A stretch of DNA of 64,000 nucleotides, taken from NCBI RefSeq assembly GCF_900166665.1, contig NZ_LT800494.1:710673-774672 (forward strand), given 5' to 3'. Shown here piece after piece: positions 36,016 through 47,525 of the stretch. The notes below the pieces were generated by a model, which made no database searches, had not been told where the DNA came from, and worked only from the letters and a program-made list of their open reading frames with translations. A program made the position numbers and the translations under genes. Each line of letters begins with the position of its first letter. The stretch's first letter is position 1. Source of the DNA: Cytobacillus gottheilii. Its GTDB lineage: Bacteria > Bacillota > Bacilli > Bacillales > Cytobacillaceae.

Positions 36016-36366
36016 ATGGAAATTAATAAAGAGGTTTTAAAAGGACATATCGATACGTTAATACTATCTCTCTTACAAAAGAGAGATATGTACGGATATG
36101 AACTCGCTAAATTGGTTCGCGAAAAAAGCGAGAATCAATTTGAACTTAAGGAGGGCACGCTTTACCTTTCCTTGAAACGACTTGAAAAAAATAAATGGAT
36201 TTCCTCCTATTGGGGCGATGAACAAGGGCCAGGAGGAAGGAGAAAGTATTACACCCTGACATCAGAAGGTAAGGATGGGTTTGAACAAAAACGGCAGGAA
36301 TGGGAGTTTATTAAGAAAATCATGGATTCATTTCTTAAAGGAGAGAACACCAATGAAGATGATTGA
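36016..36366 (+). CDS. PadR-family transcriptional regulator
   Basis: 116 residues, a winged-helix of the short PadR subfamily: LKGHIDTLILSLLQKRDMYGYELAK at the start, LKEGTLYLSLKRLEKNKWISSYW recognition region, GPGGRRKYYTLTSEGK wing, then a dimer helix. Members of this group often control ABC drug-type exporters next door and respond to small toxic molecules. Its two operators at 35907-35986 suggest it represses the operon. GGAGG precedes the ATG. The next gene overlaps its end by 14 nt. Confidence 0.92.
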   Translation: MEINKEVLKGHIDTLILSLLQKRDMYGYELAKLVREKSENQFELKEGTLYLSLKRLEKNKWISSYWGDEQGPGGRRKYYTLTSEGKDGFEQKRQEWEFIKKIMDSFLKGENTNEDD

Positions 36367-37042
36367 GGAATATGTCAATAAAGTATATCAGCATGTAAAA
36401 GGCAATGAAAAAGAGATCCAAGAATTCAAAGAAGAAATGAAAACACATTTAATAGAAGCTGTGCACGAATTGAAATTAGAAGGAAAAACAGAAGAGGAAG
36501 CTTTTCAAATTGCGATCGAGCGTTTTGGGGGAGAAAGTGAGCTTCGAACCGTTGTATCTGAATTATTTAAAATTCAAAAGATTTTTGCTGCGAGAGTTCT
36601 CTATGCAGGTATCGCGATTTTTCTCCTTTCAGCAGCTGTGTTTGGGTATTTTTTGCCGGTTGGAAACGAGCGGGTAGAAGAACATGGTAACATATCCTAT
36701 GAAATTGGAGATATGGTTGAAGCGGATCCGGAAGTTTCTAATGAAACAAAGGCTAAAATAGATGCACTTTTAAATACTGCACCATACATCAAGCAGATGA
36801 GTGCTTATTTAACTAACGAAAGAGAGAATCCAGTTTATCAAACGGATCAAGGCAACGATTATACTTTTCCTATAGTTTACAGTAATTACGGAAGCGGGTC
36901 AGGAAACAGCTTTGTAGAAATAACAATCTTAGATTATCGCGTCATTGGAATCCTAGCCTTATTTTTTGGAGTCACTTGCTTCACCGTACTGTTTATCATC
37001 TGGCTGATCATCAATCTTTACCATAGAAAAAAATCTTACTAG
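36353..37042 (+). CDS. membrane protein with permease-prefix (DUF1700-like) domain
   Basis: 229 residues. Residues 1-70 form a helical cytosolic prefix (MKMIEEYVNKVYQHVKGNEKE, EEMKTHLIEAV, EAFQIAIERFGG) like that found before PadR-linked permeases. A membrane helix near 82-103, a soluble outward domain of about 100 residues and a second helix near 195-220 follow. Function is unknown; such proteins accompany PadR regulators and ABC exporters. The ATG at 36353 overlaps the padR end and has AAAGGAGAG upstream, whereas the longer frame from 36275 lies inside padR. Confidence 0.7.
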   Translation: MKMIEEYVNKVYQHVKGNEKEIQEFKEEMKTHLIEAVHELKLEGKTEEEAFQIAIERFGGESELRTVVSELFKIQKIFAARVLYAGIAIFLLSAAVFGYFLPVGNERVEEHGNISYEIGDMVEADPEVSNETKAKIDALLNTAPYIKQMSAYLTNERENPVYQTDQGNDYTFPIVYSNYGSGSGNSFVEITILDYRVIGILALFFGVTCFTVLFIIWLIINLYHRKKSY

Positions 37043-37069
37043 GGCTTAGTTTTCGAGGAGGATATATAT

Positions 37070-37852
37070 ATGAAGCATCTAGTTGCTGTTGAGTGGAAAA
37101 GAGCCTTGACTTTCAATCGGGTCTTACTATGTTTAGCGATTATCTTAATACCTGCAGCTGTTCAATTCTTGAATGTGAAAACAGGTTATATGTTTTACCG
37201 TGCTGTTGATGTGCATACCGAAGTAATTGGTGGAGTGGTTGCTCTTTTATTTCCGCTATTTTTCATCATTCTATATGCAGGAAGCTATGCAAGCGAAGTG
37301 AAAGATCAGTTCATCACTTATATAAAACCTCGGATAAAGCTTGCTGACTATCTGCTGGCGAAAGGCATTGTGAATGGAATTTTATCCTTTATAGTGGCTT
37401 TTGCCATGGTATTTATATCGTTTGTGTTTATTGTGTATGTTGAGCCGTCTCTCGGAATGATCGTCTATGAAAATGGTACGGGGAGTTCTGTTGGTACATT
37501 TGAGATTTTCTTAGAATATGGCACTTTGACTTACGGTCTCATTTATTCTTTCTGGGTGGGCATTAATGCGGCCCTGTACAGTTCAGCTGCCTATGTGCTG
37601 ACGTTATTGATGAAAAACCATTTTGTTGCGATTTCCCTGCCTTTTCTTTGGTATTTTGTCATGAATTTTGTAACAGCGATTCTGGCTCATCCCGAATTTT
37701 CGCCTGTCAGTACGGTATTTCCATTTAATATTATCCAGCAGCCGCTGTGGACGATTTTTGTTCCATTTACCATTCATTTAATGATCCTCTCTATCCTAAT
37801 CTATTATGTGAGGAATCATTTTCAAGAAAAGGTTTATGAGTATGTTCACTAA
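37070..37852 (+). CDS. ABC-2 type membrane subunit
   Basis: 260 residues with six predicted membrane helices. The opening MKHLVAVEWKRALTFNRVLLCLAIIL and the loop with EVKDQFITYIKPRIKLADYLLAKGIVNG resemble permeases of the ABC-2 group. It probably pairs with the ATPase at 39362 and with the larger membrane protein that follows. GAGGAGG lies upstream. Its end overlaps the next gene by 17 nt, so the two are translationally coupled. Confidence 0.75.
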   Translation: MKHLVAVEWKRALTFNRVLLCLAIILIPAAVQFLNVKTGYMFYRAVDVHTEVIGGVVALLFPLFFIILYAGSYASEVKDQFITYIKPRIKLADYLLAKGIVNGILSFIVAFAMVFISFVFIVYVEPSLGMIVYENGTGSSVGTFEIFLEYGTLTYGLIYSFWVGINAALYSSAAYVLTLLMKNHFVAISLPFLWYFVMNFVTAILAHPEFSPVSTVFPFNIIQQPLWTIFVPFTIHLMILSILIYYVRNHFQEKVYEYVH

Positions 37853-39344
37853 ATGGAAAACACCCATTTCCAATTATTGGTTTATAGCCTTTCCGATTAT
37901 CATTCTTTATACGTTTAGCACACGGCATTCTATTACATTAAGAACGGAAAGCGAGAATGTTCAATATAACTTTTGGGATGTTGGTTTAACTGGGGTAAGT
38001 GATCTCTACTTAATTGTCTATTTTGTGTTTCCGTTATTCCTAATGAAAACGGGTCAGCAGCTGACTAATTCCTTTGACTATATGCATTTAATCCGATGGG
38101 GTTCTTTTAAAAAGTGGATCCTCCACAATGTAAAGGGTTTTTCCATATTTAATGTTTTCTTATTGCTAATATGGAATGCCGCTAGTTTTGCAGGAGCACT
38201 TGGTCTGCCTTTTTCCTTTCAGTGGAGTGAACTTTCTCGGCTAGATCTAGATGGCAATGACATTCTGTTTACACTAAGCAATCATTTATCACAGCCGCTA
38301 TATGCCTTAATTTTGCAGTTTCTTTTATTCTTTTTAACCATGCTGACGATCCAGCTCTTTCTCACCATTTTATATGCAATAACAAAGAGCAAACGCACCA
38401 TCTATTTTTCTATTGCCTTTTTATATGCGGTGGCGATCCTTTCCTTTAAGGTGTTTCCGATATCCTTCAAATGGATCCTTTTGCCGAATTATCTTAGTCT
38501 ATTTCACGGTGCTGCCAGTTTTAATAGCATATGGATCTCCTTTATGATCATTATCTTGTTATTTGGCATTGGTTTATTAGCTTTGAATTATATTGGAAGA
38601 GATTTTCGAGCTGTCAGGCATATATTTATAACTTCATGGCCAATCCTTTTATTTGCAGTGATCGTGTGTACGGGAATGGTGTATCATGCTTCTTTATATT
38701 CCGATGAGACCCTGACGATATGGGACATTTGGATTCTTACTTTCTATGGAACGACAAATGATGCATTTCAAATTCTCTCTCTTAGTTTTTATGTGATTGC
38801 TTTTATGGGGTTTGTATATTTTGTACAGCTTATACTGCAAAAACAATTGACAGAGATGAGCCATTACTCGATAATTCGGCACAAATCCTTATTGAAATGG
38901 TTTAATGGCTGGTTCCTTATGATTATGTGGTATACGGGATTGTTTCTATTGTCTCTGGCTCTTCTTCTTTTCACTATTTCAGCAGGTTTTGATTATTCGT
39001 TTTCCTTGCATGTGGAATTGCAGCAGGATTTGCCAGTTTTACAGGTTGGCTATCATTACTTTGTGAATGGATTTCTACAAATCATTTTTTATGTAATACT
39101 GGTGTTTTTAATCACATGGCTGACAAAAGATGTTATGAAAAGCTTTGTTATCCTCTTGATTTCTATATTGTTCATGTTTCCGGGAATGAACCCCGGCGCC
39201 TTCATCCCAGTTGGCCTTAATAGCATGGGGCAATTACTGACAGAGGCATCAGTCTATATGATTTCTATTCAATTATTGATTGCTGTCGTTATTGAAGTGA
39301 TCGTCCTGGTTTATGTATTGAAGAGAAGAGATTTTATGATATAA
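37836..39344 (+). CDS. large polytopic membrane protein of the PadR-ABC operon
   Basis: 502 residues with about 12 membrane helices, no named family recognised. The first segment (MSMFTKWKTPISNYWFIAFPIIILY, written here to its first 25 positions as helix 1 at about 14-28) enters the membrane at once; long hydrophobic stretches alternate with short aromatic loops. Position between an ABC-2 subunit and an ABC ATPase suggests a second permease half or an accessory of the exporter. An ATG at 37842 is an equally possible start. The stop is 18 nt before the ATPase gene. Confidence 0.6.
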   Translation: MSMFTKWKTPISNYWFIAFPIIILYTFSTRHSITLRTESENVQYNFWDVGLTGVSDLYLIVYFVFPLFLMKTGQQLTNSFDYMHLIRWGSFKKWILHNVKGFSIFNVFLLLIWNAASFAGALGLPFSFQWSELSRLDLDGNDILFTLSNHLSQPLYALILQFLLFFLTMLTIQLFLTILYAITKSKRTIYFSIAFLYAVAILSFKVFPISFKWILLPNYLSLFHGAASFNSIWISFMIIILLFGIGLLALNYIGRDFRAVRHIFITSWPILLFAVIVCTGMVYHASLYSDETLTIWDIWILTFYGTTNDAFQILSLSFYVIAFMGFVYFVQLILQKQLTEMSHYSIIRHKSLLKWFNGWFLMIMWYTGLFLLSLALLLFTISAGFDYSFSLHVELQQDLPVLQVGYHYFVNGFLQIIFYVILVFLITWLTKDVMKSFVILLISILFMFPGMNPGAFIPVGLNSMGQLLTEASVYMISIQLLIAVVIEVIVLVYVLKRRDFMI

Positions 39345-39361
39345 GGAGGATGTGACGAATT

Positions 39362-40000
39362 ATGACCATCATTGATCTGAAAAATATAAGCAAATCCTAT
39401 AAAGGATTAGTTTTATTTGAAAATACGAATCTCGCTATTGAAAAGGGGAAGATCTATGGATTAACAGGGCCTAATGGGTCAGGGAAATCGGTGTTATTTA
39501 AAATGATGTGCGGTTTTATTTTTCCGGATCAAGGGACTGTTACTATACGGGGAAAACAACTTGGAAAAGATAATCGTTTCCCTGAAGACTTTGGCATTAT
39601 TATTGATCGGCCTGGTTATATAGGCAATAAAACAGGCTTTGAAAACTTAAAGTACCTAGCCATGATTAATAGAAAAATCTCTGATGAGCAAATCAAAGAG
39701 ACAATGATAAAAGTAGGACTCCAGCCTGCAGCCAAACAAAAAGTTAAAGAGTATTCACTTGGCATGAAACAAAAATTAGCTATCGCCCAAGCGATTATGG
39801 AAGACCAGGAAATTCTCTTATTAGATGAACCCTTTAATGCCCTGGATGTTGATAGTGTGGAGAATATACGCGGACTATTAAAATCTTTGAAAGACAAAGG
39901 CAAAACCATTGTATTGACTAGCCATAACCAAGAAGATATAGATCTTTTAAGTGACCACATCTACAGAGTCCGGAATTTTACTCTAGAAAAAATAAAATAA
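39362..40000 (+). CDS. ABC transporter ATP-binding protein
   Basis: 212 residues, one nucleotide-binding domain with Walker A GPNGSGKS (near 39-46), signature SLGMKQ, Walker B ILLLDEPFNALD and the switch His in LTSHN. All catalytic parts are intact. It energises the membrane proteins encoded upstream; export is more likely than import because no binding protein is encoded. AAGGAGG lies upstream. Last gene of the padR operon. Substrate unknown; the PadR link hints at a toxic or envelope-active compound. Confidence 0.9.
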   Translation: MTIIDLKNISKSYKGLVLFENTNLAIEKGKIYGLTGPNGSGKSVLFKMMCGFIFPDQGTVTIRGKQLGKDNRFPEDFGIIIDRPGYIGNKTGFENLKYLAMINRKISDEQIKETMIKVGLQPAAKQKVKEYSLGMKQKLAIAQAIMEDQEILLLDEPFNALDVDSVENIRGLLKSLKDKGKTIVLTSHNQEDIDLLSDHIYRVRNFTLEKIK

Positions 40001-40171
40001 TGTTGACGAGATCAGAGGAGGCTGTAATCTCTTATTGCAGCCAGTATGGTTTTATCCTTTAGTAAGATTCACAGAATCAGCGTTTCTTTCCCTATTTTTC
40101 AATAAATTCTAAAATATCCTTTTATTTACTGTTCGTTTATATTAAACTAAAAGCACAATTGAATAGTAATA

Positions 40172-40270
40172 ACTAGGGGAGTCCAATAAGCTGGGCTGAG
40201 AGGGAAACGCTATAAAGTTTCTTGACCCTTTGGACCTGATCTGGATCATGCCAGCGTAGGGAAGTTAGTG
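40172..40270 (+). promoter_or_regulatory. TPP riboswitch (THI element)
   Basis: It contains the conserved sequence GGGGAGTCC near the start, GCTGAGAGGGAAACGC, GACCCTTTGGACCTGATCTGG, and GATCATGCCAGCGTAGGGAAG at its close: the thiamine pyrophosphate aptamer. A terminator follows at 40303, so thiC is shut off by premature termination when TPP is bound. Confidence 0.96.
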
Positions 40271-40302
40271 TAATACTTGCTATGTATACTTCTGCATATT
40301 CT

Positions 40303-40346
40303 GAAGCTGGGTCTGTTTATTTTACAATGGACCCAGCTTCTTTTTG
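40303..40346 (+). terminator. riboswitch-controlled terminator before thiC
   Basis: GAAGCTGGGTC / GACCCAGCTTC 11-bp stem with TTTTTG, forming the expression platform of the TPP riboswitch. Confidence 0.9.
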
Positions 40347-40406
40347 TGCACTTCACTGAAGGATGTCTTTGCATTTCCCGAGATCAAGTCCTTAACAATA
40401 TGTTAA

Positions 40407-42203
<1,797 letters not shown>

Positions 42204-42278
42204 AAATATGTAAGCCGAGGATGTTGCAAGTCTTGCCCACTTTTTATAGGAATCGGCAGCATTCTAAAGATCATAGTC

Positions 42279-42310
42279 AAAGAGCTCATCATCATATGAG
42301 CTCTTTTCTT
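42279..42310 (+). terminator. terminator after thiC
   Basis: AAGAGCTCAT / ATGAGCTCTT stem with loop CATCAT, then TTCTT. Confidence 0.82.
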
Positions 42311-42580
42311 ATGATATACATTGATTTAGCTGCTATAATCCCTTTAATTTTTACAACTCATTCTTATTAGCGAATACGGACATTTTCAGTTTTCTGTGTG
42401 TTTGAATAGTATGTATTTTGTTATAATGTTTAGGGTTCTATCTATACGAATACCATCACTTCTTATATACTTACTATGTTCATGATTGAACAATTTTTTA
42501 GCTGTGATTCATACTGCATCTTAGAATACACCTCAATGAGAAGTGACAACCACTTGATTAAACAAACGGAGAGGTTTTAT

Positions 42581-44197
42581 ATGTTGTTTTCTAGTAGTCT
42601 GCAAAGACAACTATCGATTATTTTTGGCATTATTATGGTTTTTTTAGTCATTATTTTAAGTTTTTTAATCGGGCAGCGTTCCATTCAGGAAGTACAAACA
42701 GAAATTGGTGATTCCTTAGCAGATATGGCCTATTTGATGGGGGACAAGCTTGATCGGTATATGTGGTCAAGAAATGGTGAAGTTGAAATCATTAGTGAGC
42801 TGCAGACCATTAAAGAGCCAGAAAATCTTAAAGAAATCGACCAATTGCTGAATCAGGTAAGAGAAAGCTTTCCGGCTTTCAGCTGGATTGGATTAACCAA
42901 TGAAGAAGGGGAAGTTATTTCAGCTACAGATGATATTTTAAAAGGAATAAATATTTCAGAGAGACCAGTTTATCAGGAAGCCTTGGAGAGGCCGTTTATT
43001 GGTGATGTTCATGAAGCGGTGCTGCTGGCTGATTTACTGCCAAATCCTACTGGAGAACCCATGAAATTTGTTGATATTAGTATGCCTATTACAACCGATG
43101 GTGGTGTTTTTAATGGAGTATTGGCGGCACATTTAAGCTGGGAATGGGCTAAAGAAGTAGAAATGGCCATGTTGAATACATTAAAGGGCAGTGAGGATCT
43201 TGAAATTTTCATTGTGGGTAAAAATCATGATGTGCTCCTAGGACCGAAAGAAATGCTGGGTCATACGCTGAATTTTGAAGAGTTAAAGGAAGCTGAGCAA
43301 AATCAGGCTGCTTGGACAGTAGAAAAATGGGATGATGGCAAGGATTATTTAACAGGCATTGCTTTAACGGACGGCTATAGAGACTATGAAGGTCTGGGGT
43401 GGACTGTCATTGTCAGACAGACAGTGGACGAGGCATATGCTCCAACGAAAGAGATGTTAAGCTATTTTATTGTCTGCGGCATCATCTTGGCTGTTCTTTC
43501 TTCCCTTTTAGCTTCTTTAGTGGCCAGAAGAATGGCTGCCCCTTTGAAAGAAATATCGAGCATTGCTGACAGGCTGCGCGAAGGGGAAAAGATTGATATT
43601 CCGATCTACAGAGGCATAGAAGAAATTGAATCTCTGTCTATATCTCTGCGAAAACTTATTAAAAAGTTAACGAAAACAGAAACGGATTTAGAAGAAATGG
43701 AAAATGTTGCTTCAAGGGATCATTTAACAGGACTTGCGAACCGTAATGGGCTTGAGCGGTATTTGGATCGGGTTACGCGTGAAAATACTCCATTAACGGT
43801 ATTGTATCTAGACTTAGATGGATTTAAAAAAGTAAATGATACGTTAGGTCACGATGCGGGTGATCAGCTTCTGATTGAAACAGGCAGGCGTCTCAAGCAG
43901 AATATTGAGAATGGCGAGTTCGTTGCAAGACTTGGTGGAGATGAATTTGTCCTTGTTTTGAAATCTCCGGAGGATCCAGTTCAGAGAGGGATGGACGTTG
44001 GAAATCGAATCGTGTCTATGCTTGGTGATGCCTTTATTATTGATGAACATATTGTTCATGTTGGCTGCAGTGTAGGCGGAGCGGTGTATCACCCTGAAAT
44101 CAATAACATCACCTCGGTCATCCGTCTAGCTGATGAAGCATTATATAAGGTGAAAAGAACAGGGAAAAATAGAGTGTATATGTCGGAAGCGCATTAA
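42581..44197 (+). CDS. membrane-bound diguanylate cyclase, dCache-HAMP-GGDEF
   Basis: 538 residues: helix 1 (about 12-34), an outside Cache sensor domain (about 40-295), helix 2 (about 300-320), a HAMP region (ARRMAAPLKEISSIADRL) and a C-terminal GGDEF domain with an intact ARLGGDEF active site. It should make cyclic di-GMP from GTP in response to an outside ligand. The product-inhibition RxxD site is replaced by ENGE just upstream of the active site, so feedback control is probably lost. The ATG at 42581 follows GGAGAGG; the frame from 42476 has no ribosome site. It may oppose the HD-GYP protein at 9282. Confidence 0.9.
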   Translation: MLFSSSLQRQLSIIFGIIMVFLVIILSFLIGQRSIQEVQTEIGDSLADMAYLMGDKLDRYMWSRNGEVEIISELQTIKEPENLKEIDQLLNQVRESFPAFSWIGLTNEEGEVISATDDILKGINISERPVYQEALERPFIGDVHEAVLLADLLPNPTGEPMKFVDISMPITTDGGVFNGVLAAHLSWEWAKEVEMAMLNTLKGSEDLEIFIVGKNHDVLLGPKEMLGHTLNFEELKEAEQNQAAWTVEKWDDGKDYLTGIALTDGYRDYEGLGWTVIVRQTVDEAYAPTKEMLSYFIVCGIILAVLSSLLASLVARRMAAPLKEISSIADRLREGEKIDIPIYRGIEEIESLSISLRKLIKKLTKTETDLEEMENVASRDHLTGLANRNGLERYLDRVTRENTPLTVLYLDLDGFKKVNDTLGHDAGDQLLIETGRRLKQNIENGEFVARLGGDEFVLVLKSPEDPVQRGMDVGNRIVSMLGDAFIIDEHIVHVGCSVGGAVYHPEINNITSVIRLADEALYKVKRTGKNRVYMSEAH

Positions 44198-44214
44198 GGG
44201 AACTCTGACAATAG

Positions 44215-44250
44215 AAAAGGGTGATCCGAAGGCAGGATCACCCTTTTGCT
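44215..44250. terminator. bidirectional terminator between GGDEF and bdbC
   Basis: 13-bp arms AAAAGGGTGATCC / GGATCACCCTTTT with A-tract and T-tract flanks, serving both converging genes. Confidence 0.88.
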
Positions 44251-44670
44251 TTATTTTTTGATTCGCATCATTAACATCATAATAATAATGAATGTAAATG
44301 CAGTTAAGGCCAGGAAAGGAATGGTTACAAATCCAAACCAATCAATATACTTGGCATTGCAGGGAACGCCATTTGCACATGGTTTGATTTCAGCAAAACC
44401 AGGAACCATTTGCAGCAAATAATGGTAGATGGATATGCACCAGCCGATCACAGCCATTGGCAGGGCAATTCTTTTAACGGTATGATCCTGATAAAAAGCA
44501 CCAATTCCTAAAATGAAAACAAGAGGGTACATGAAAATGCGCTGGTACCAGCATAGTTCACAAGGAATAAACCCGCGGATTTCACTAAAATAAAGACTGC
44601 CAAGTGCAGCGATCATGGAAATGACCCAGGCAAGATATAGAAATAGCTGGCTCTTCTTTTGCACCTCCAT
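44251..44670 (-). CDS. bdbC: disulfide bond formation protein BdbC (DsbB family)
   Basis: 139 residues, four membrane helices. The first cysteine pair is in PCELCW near residue 37-40, the second in KPCANGVPCNAKY in the second outside loop. It reoxidises BdbD and passes electrons to quinone. It begins one base into the bdbD stop (TAATG), so it is coupled to bdbD. Standard Bacillus pair for extracellular disulfide formation and competence. Confidence 0.94.
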   Translation of the reverse strand: MEVQKKSQLFLYLAWVISMIAALGSLYFSEIRGFIPCELCWYQRIFMYPLVFILGIGAFYQDHTVKRIALPMAVIGWCISIYHYLLQMVPGFAEIKPCANGVPCNAKYIDWFGFVTIPFLALTAFTFIIIMMLMMRIKK

Positions 44671-45356
44671 TATTTTTGATCCTCTAATGCTTCATCAATC
44701 ACACTTTTGATTTTTTCATAATCAAATGGATCTTCTATCATCACTTCATTGACCATAATCGTTGGGGTTAATTGTATTTCGTATTCTTGAACAAGGGAGT
44801 TATCTTTATTTACCTCTTCCATTACAGCTTCTGTTTGCATTTCTGCTTCTAAATCCTCAGCAGTGATGTTAGTTGTTTCAGCCGCGACTTCATGTATTTT
44901 ATCCATCGTCAGCCAGACCGTGTCGTGATCATTTGCCGGCTGTTCTGCAAATAATTTCTTGTGAAAATCCCAATACGATTCAGGTTCAAGCTGAAGCACG
45001 GCTTCTGCAGCAGCAGATCCCAAAGTGGATTCCTGCCCATGAAATAGAACATTGATATAACCGAATTCTACTTGTCCGCTCTCAACATAATCATCCACAA
45101 GCTGCGGGTAAATGCTTTCTCCCCATGCTTTGCAGGCTGGGCACTTAAAATCACCAAACTCAACGACTTTAACGGGTGCATCCTCTTCACCTAGTCTAGG
45201 CTGTTCTTCCAAAGATGGCTGCTGTGAAAATTCAGTGCCTGGTTCATTTTCTTTTTGGTTATTGCTGCTGAGCACAACAAACACCGCAATGGAAGCAAAG
45301 ACTAAAAGAGTCAAAACGATAACAAATGTATTAGATGATTTCTTATTCTGTGACAT
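44670..45356 (-). CDS. bdbD: thiol-disulfide oxidoreductase BdbD (DsbA family)
   Basis: 228 residues: an N-terminal membrane anchor (about 10-30), a spacer, then a thioredoxin-fold domain with helical insert. Active site FKCPACKAWG near residue 73-82, cis-Pro loop QLTPTIMV near the end. It forms disulfides in exported proteins outside the membrane and is kept oxidised by BdbC. AAAGGAG precedes the ATG by 7 nt. First gene of the bdbD-bdbC operon. Confidence 0.94.
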   Translation of the reverse strand: MSQNKKSSNTFVIVLTLLVFASIAVFVVLSSNNQKENEPGTEFSQQPSLEEQPRLGEEDAPVKVVEFGDFKCPACKAWGESIYPQLVDDYVESGQVEFGYINVLFHGQESTLGSAAAEAVLQLEPESYWDFHKKLFAEQPANDHDTVWLTMDKIHEVAAETTNITAEDLEAEMQTEAVMEEVNKDNSLVQEYEIQLTPTIMVNEVMIEDPFDYEKIKSVIDEALEDQK

Positions 45357-45518
45357 GTATGAATCTCCTTTTCTAGTTGTAGCTTTCCTATTTTATCAAA
45401 TGGCTGGTAACTATTCAAAAGGTCATTGGATGGATCCCTTTTGCAGATGAGACTTTTGAGGTACAAATACGCATACTTCACCATACAGTAGTAGCAGCGT
45501 CTTATTAGGAGGGAAGGC

Positions 45519-46184
45519 ATGGATCATGCAGGCGAAGAATTACTCATTACAGGAGCATGGCTTCTTGGACTGGGCACACTATCAGCAGCCATAGGTCAGA
45601 CACATGCCACCGTCACACGGACAAAGAAGGGCAAAGAGCTTGTCCTGAAAGGAAATGGGATCGAAGCGTTGGGCAACGCATTGCAGGGGGTAGGAAGGTC
45701 AAATGATCCCAACCCGGCAAGTTCTGAATCAACTTATTATTATATCTTGGGCTGCTGGATTGAAGCTGCAGGAAATACCACAAACTCCGTCGGAATACAT
45801 GTCGAATTAAATGAGTCAGAAGAAGATGGCTGGCGAATTGACACACTGGGAAGTGCAGTGCAAGGCCTCGGTGCGGCATTTGAAGCGGTGGGAGCTTACC
45901 TGGCAGCAGACACACCTGCAAGGGAATTGGATATGATGGGAAATAGTCTGGTTTCGCTGGGCTCCATCGTTGAGGCAATTGGCACTGTTTTCTTACTTCA
46001 GGAGCAAGAAGAAGCGGGTGATCACATCCTAATGATTGGGAGCTGGATACAAGTGATTGGAGCTTTTACTTTGATTAGAGCCTTTTCATTGGAGGCCAAA
46101 AATGAGGAGGATGGGGAGAGGCGTACATTTTCTTCTTATAATAGGCGAGGTCAAATTGGTTTATGGGGAAATAAGACTTTGTGA
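45519..46184 (+). CDS. DUF6944 family repetitive protein
   Basis: 221 residues built from glycine-spaced hydrophobic helices that repeat roughly every 30-35 residues (GIEALGNALQGVGR, GCWIEAAGNTTNSVG, LGSAVQGLGAAFEAVGAYL, MGNSLVSLGSIVEAIGTVF, IGSWIQVIGAF). This matches the repetitive family called DUF6944 in Bacillus, whose role is unknown. The pattern suggests packing of amphipathic helices, perhaps at a membrane or within spores. AGGAGGGAAGGC precedes the ATG. It stands alone between bdbD (divergent) and the broken NERD gene. Confidence 0.75.
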   Translation: MDHAGEELLITGAWLLGLGTLSAAIGQTHATVTRTKKGKELVLKGNGIEALGNALQGVGRSNDPNPASSESTYYYILGCWIEAAGNTTNSVGIHVELNESEEDGWRIDTLGSAVQGLGAAFEAVGAYLAADTPARELDMMGNSLVSLGSIVEAIGTVFLLQEQEEAGDHILMIGSWIQVIGAFTLIRAFSLEAKNEEDGERRTFSSYNRRGQIGLWGNKTL

Positions 46185-46389
46185 TCTAGTAATTGATAAA
46201 TGGAGTCGTGGAAAGGGGAGAAACATCCTTCTGGAATCTAGAAATTAGAAAACAAAGTCTCAAAAAGGGGCCAACCAACCCTCTGTAATCCACTTTGAAA
46301 AATCTAAAATAACAAAAAAGCCCATGCTATCCCAGTAAAGGGGAAAACATGAGCAGAAAAATCATATGAGCAAAAAACCTATTAAAATA

Positions 46390-47294
46390 TCAGACATAAA
46401 ATGACCCTCTCCCGCTGCCAGCCAAGCGATAATACCCCTTGAGTACTCTTTGTACTGACCTTATAGACAGACCTCCACTCCAATTAGAAATTCCAGCTGC
46501 AGTAATTTTTTCTTCAGGGAATAAAATTTGAAACTCTTGAATGCACGTAGTATTGCATAGCCAAAATTCTCGACACATCCACATTGATTACATGCCATTT
46601 TAGAATGAGAAGGAAGCATAAACGTTCGGCATACAGGACATGGTACTCCTTTTTTGAGCGTGTCATAGGAATAGGCAGGAAAACGTGAGTAAGGAGATTT
46701 TTCTAGCTTGTAAGAGTTTAATGCAGCAGCAAGTTTATGATGCTGGGCTTTAAGTTTAGTGGAATGGTTATTAATCTTTTGGAGGAATCTCTTAATCTGT
46801 GTAGGAAAAATGAGTAGTTGCTGGGGGTTGCAGCCAAATAAATGAAATTCGGGATTAACAAATACACAATAAGGTTCTATCGGTATTTTATAGCCAATCT
46901 CACGGAAGAAATGGTTGAGCAAAAGCTCACTTCTTTTGAGCTGCTGCAATGGTGATTTTATTTCCGTCCCTGTGTTGGAGTGCCACTTTTCTCCATCGAT
47001 CGAAAAATCACCTTCATAATTCTTCACCTCAAATAAGTAGATTGTCTTTTCAGAGATAAGTAGCGTATCGATTTGAAGAGCTTTGGATGATTGCACATCC
47101 AGCGTTAAATCCTTATGTACAATGAAAGAGCTTGATAGCTCCGTTTCAAGCCAATGATCAAAATATTTTTCCCGGGCATATCCTTTTTCTAAATGATGCT
47201 TTTTCTTGAGATCAGGTAAATTCATTCTGCCCTCTAATGATTGCAGAATGATCAGCTCCATTGGTTTATGGCGGTAACTGCTAATAATGTTCAA
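46390..47294 (-). pseudogene. NERD domain gene with a frameshift near its 3' end
   Basis: The main frame (47294 to 46461) gives 277 residues: a NERD core with QIDTLLI, FEVKNYEG and the QQLKR helix, then a zinc ribbon (CPVCRTFM ... CNQCG). Near 46538-46550 it leaves the family pattern and ends in a short odd tail. The neighbouring frame continues it (EFQILFPEEKITAAGISNW ... GSGRGSFYV, stop at 46390), the usual NERD C-terminus. A single missing base after the codons for AILR explains this. The true length would be about 301 residues. The start is probably the TTG at 47294, though AGGAG abuts it. Nuclease-like function is inferred only. Confidence 0.7.
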
Positions 47295-47525
47295 CTCCTA
47301 ACTTATACAAATCTACTGTAATAATTCAACTATAAGATCAAAGTTTCCACTAAGAAGATTAATTTCAAAATGTATCCTCAGAAGTTGTATGATTTTGTGA
47401 ACGTAAACAACTAATCTCACAAATTCTGCGATTTTTTCTTGTTTCTATGTACTAATTTACACCCGTATTTTTGTATTTCCATACCATATTTTTTAACCCA
47501 AAAGAGTTTATACTAAAACCACAAA

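Noticed and set aside
40001..40171. Hairpin GGCTG/GCAGCC after the ABC ATPase as terminator
   Set aside because: The stem is short and no T-run follows directly.
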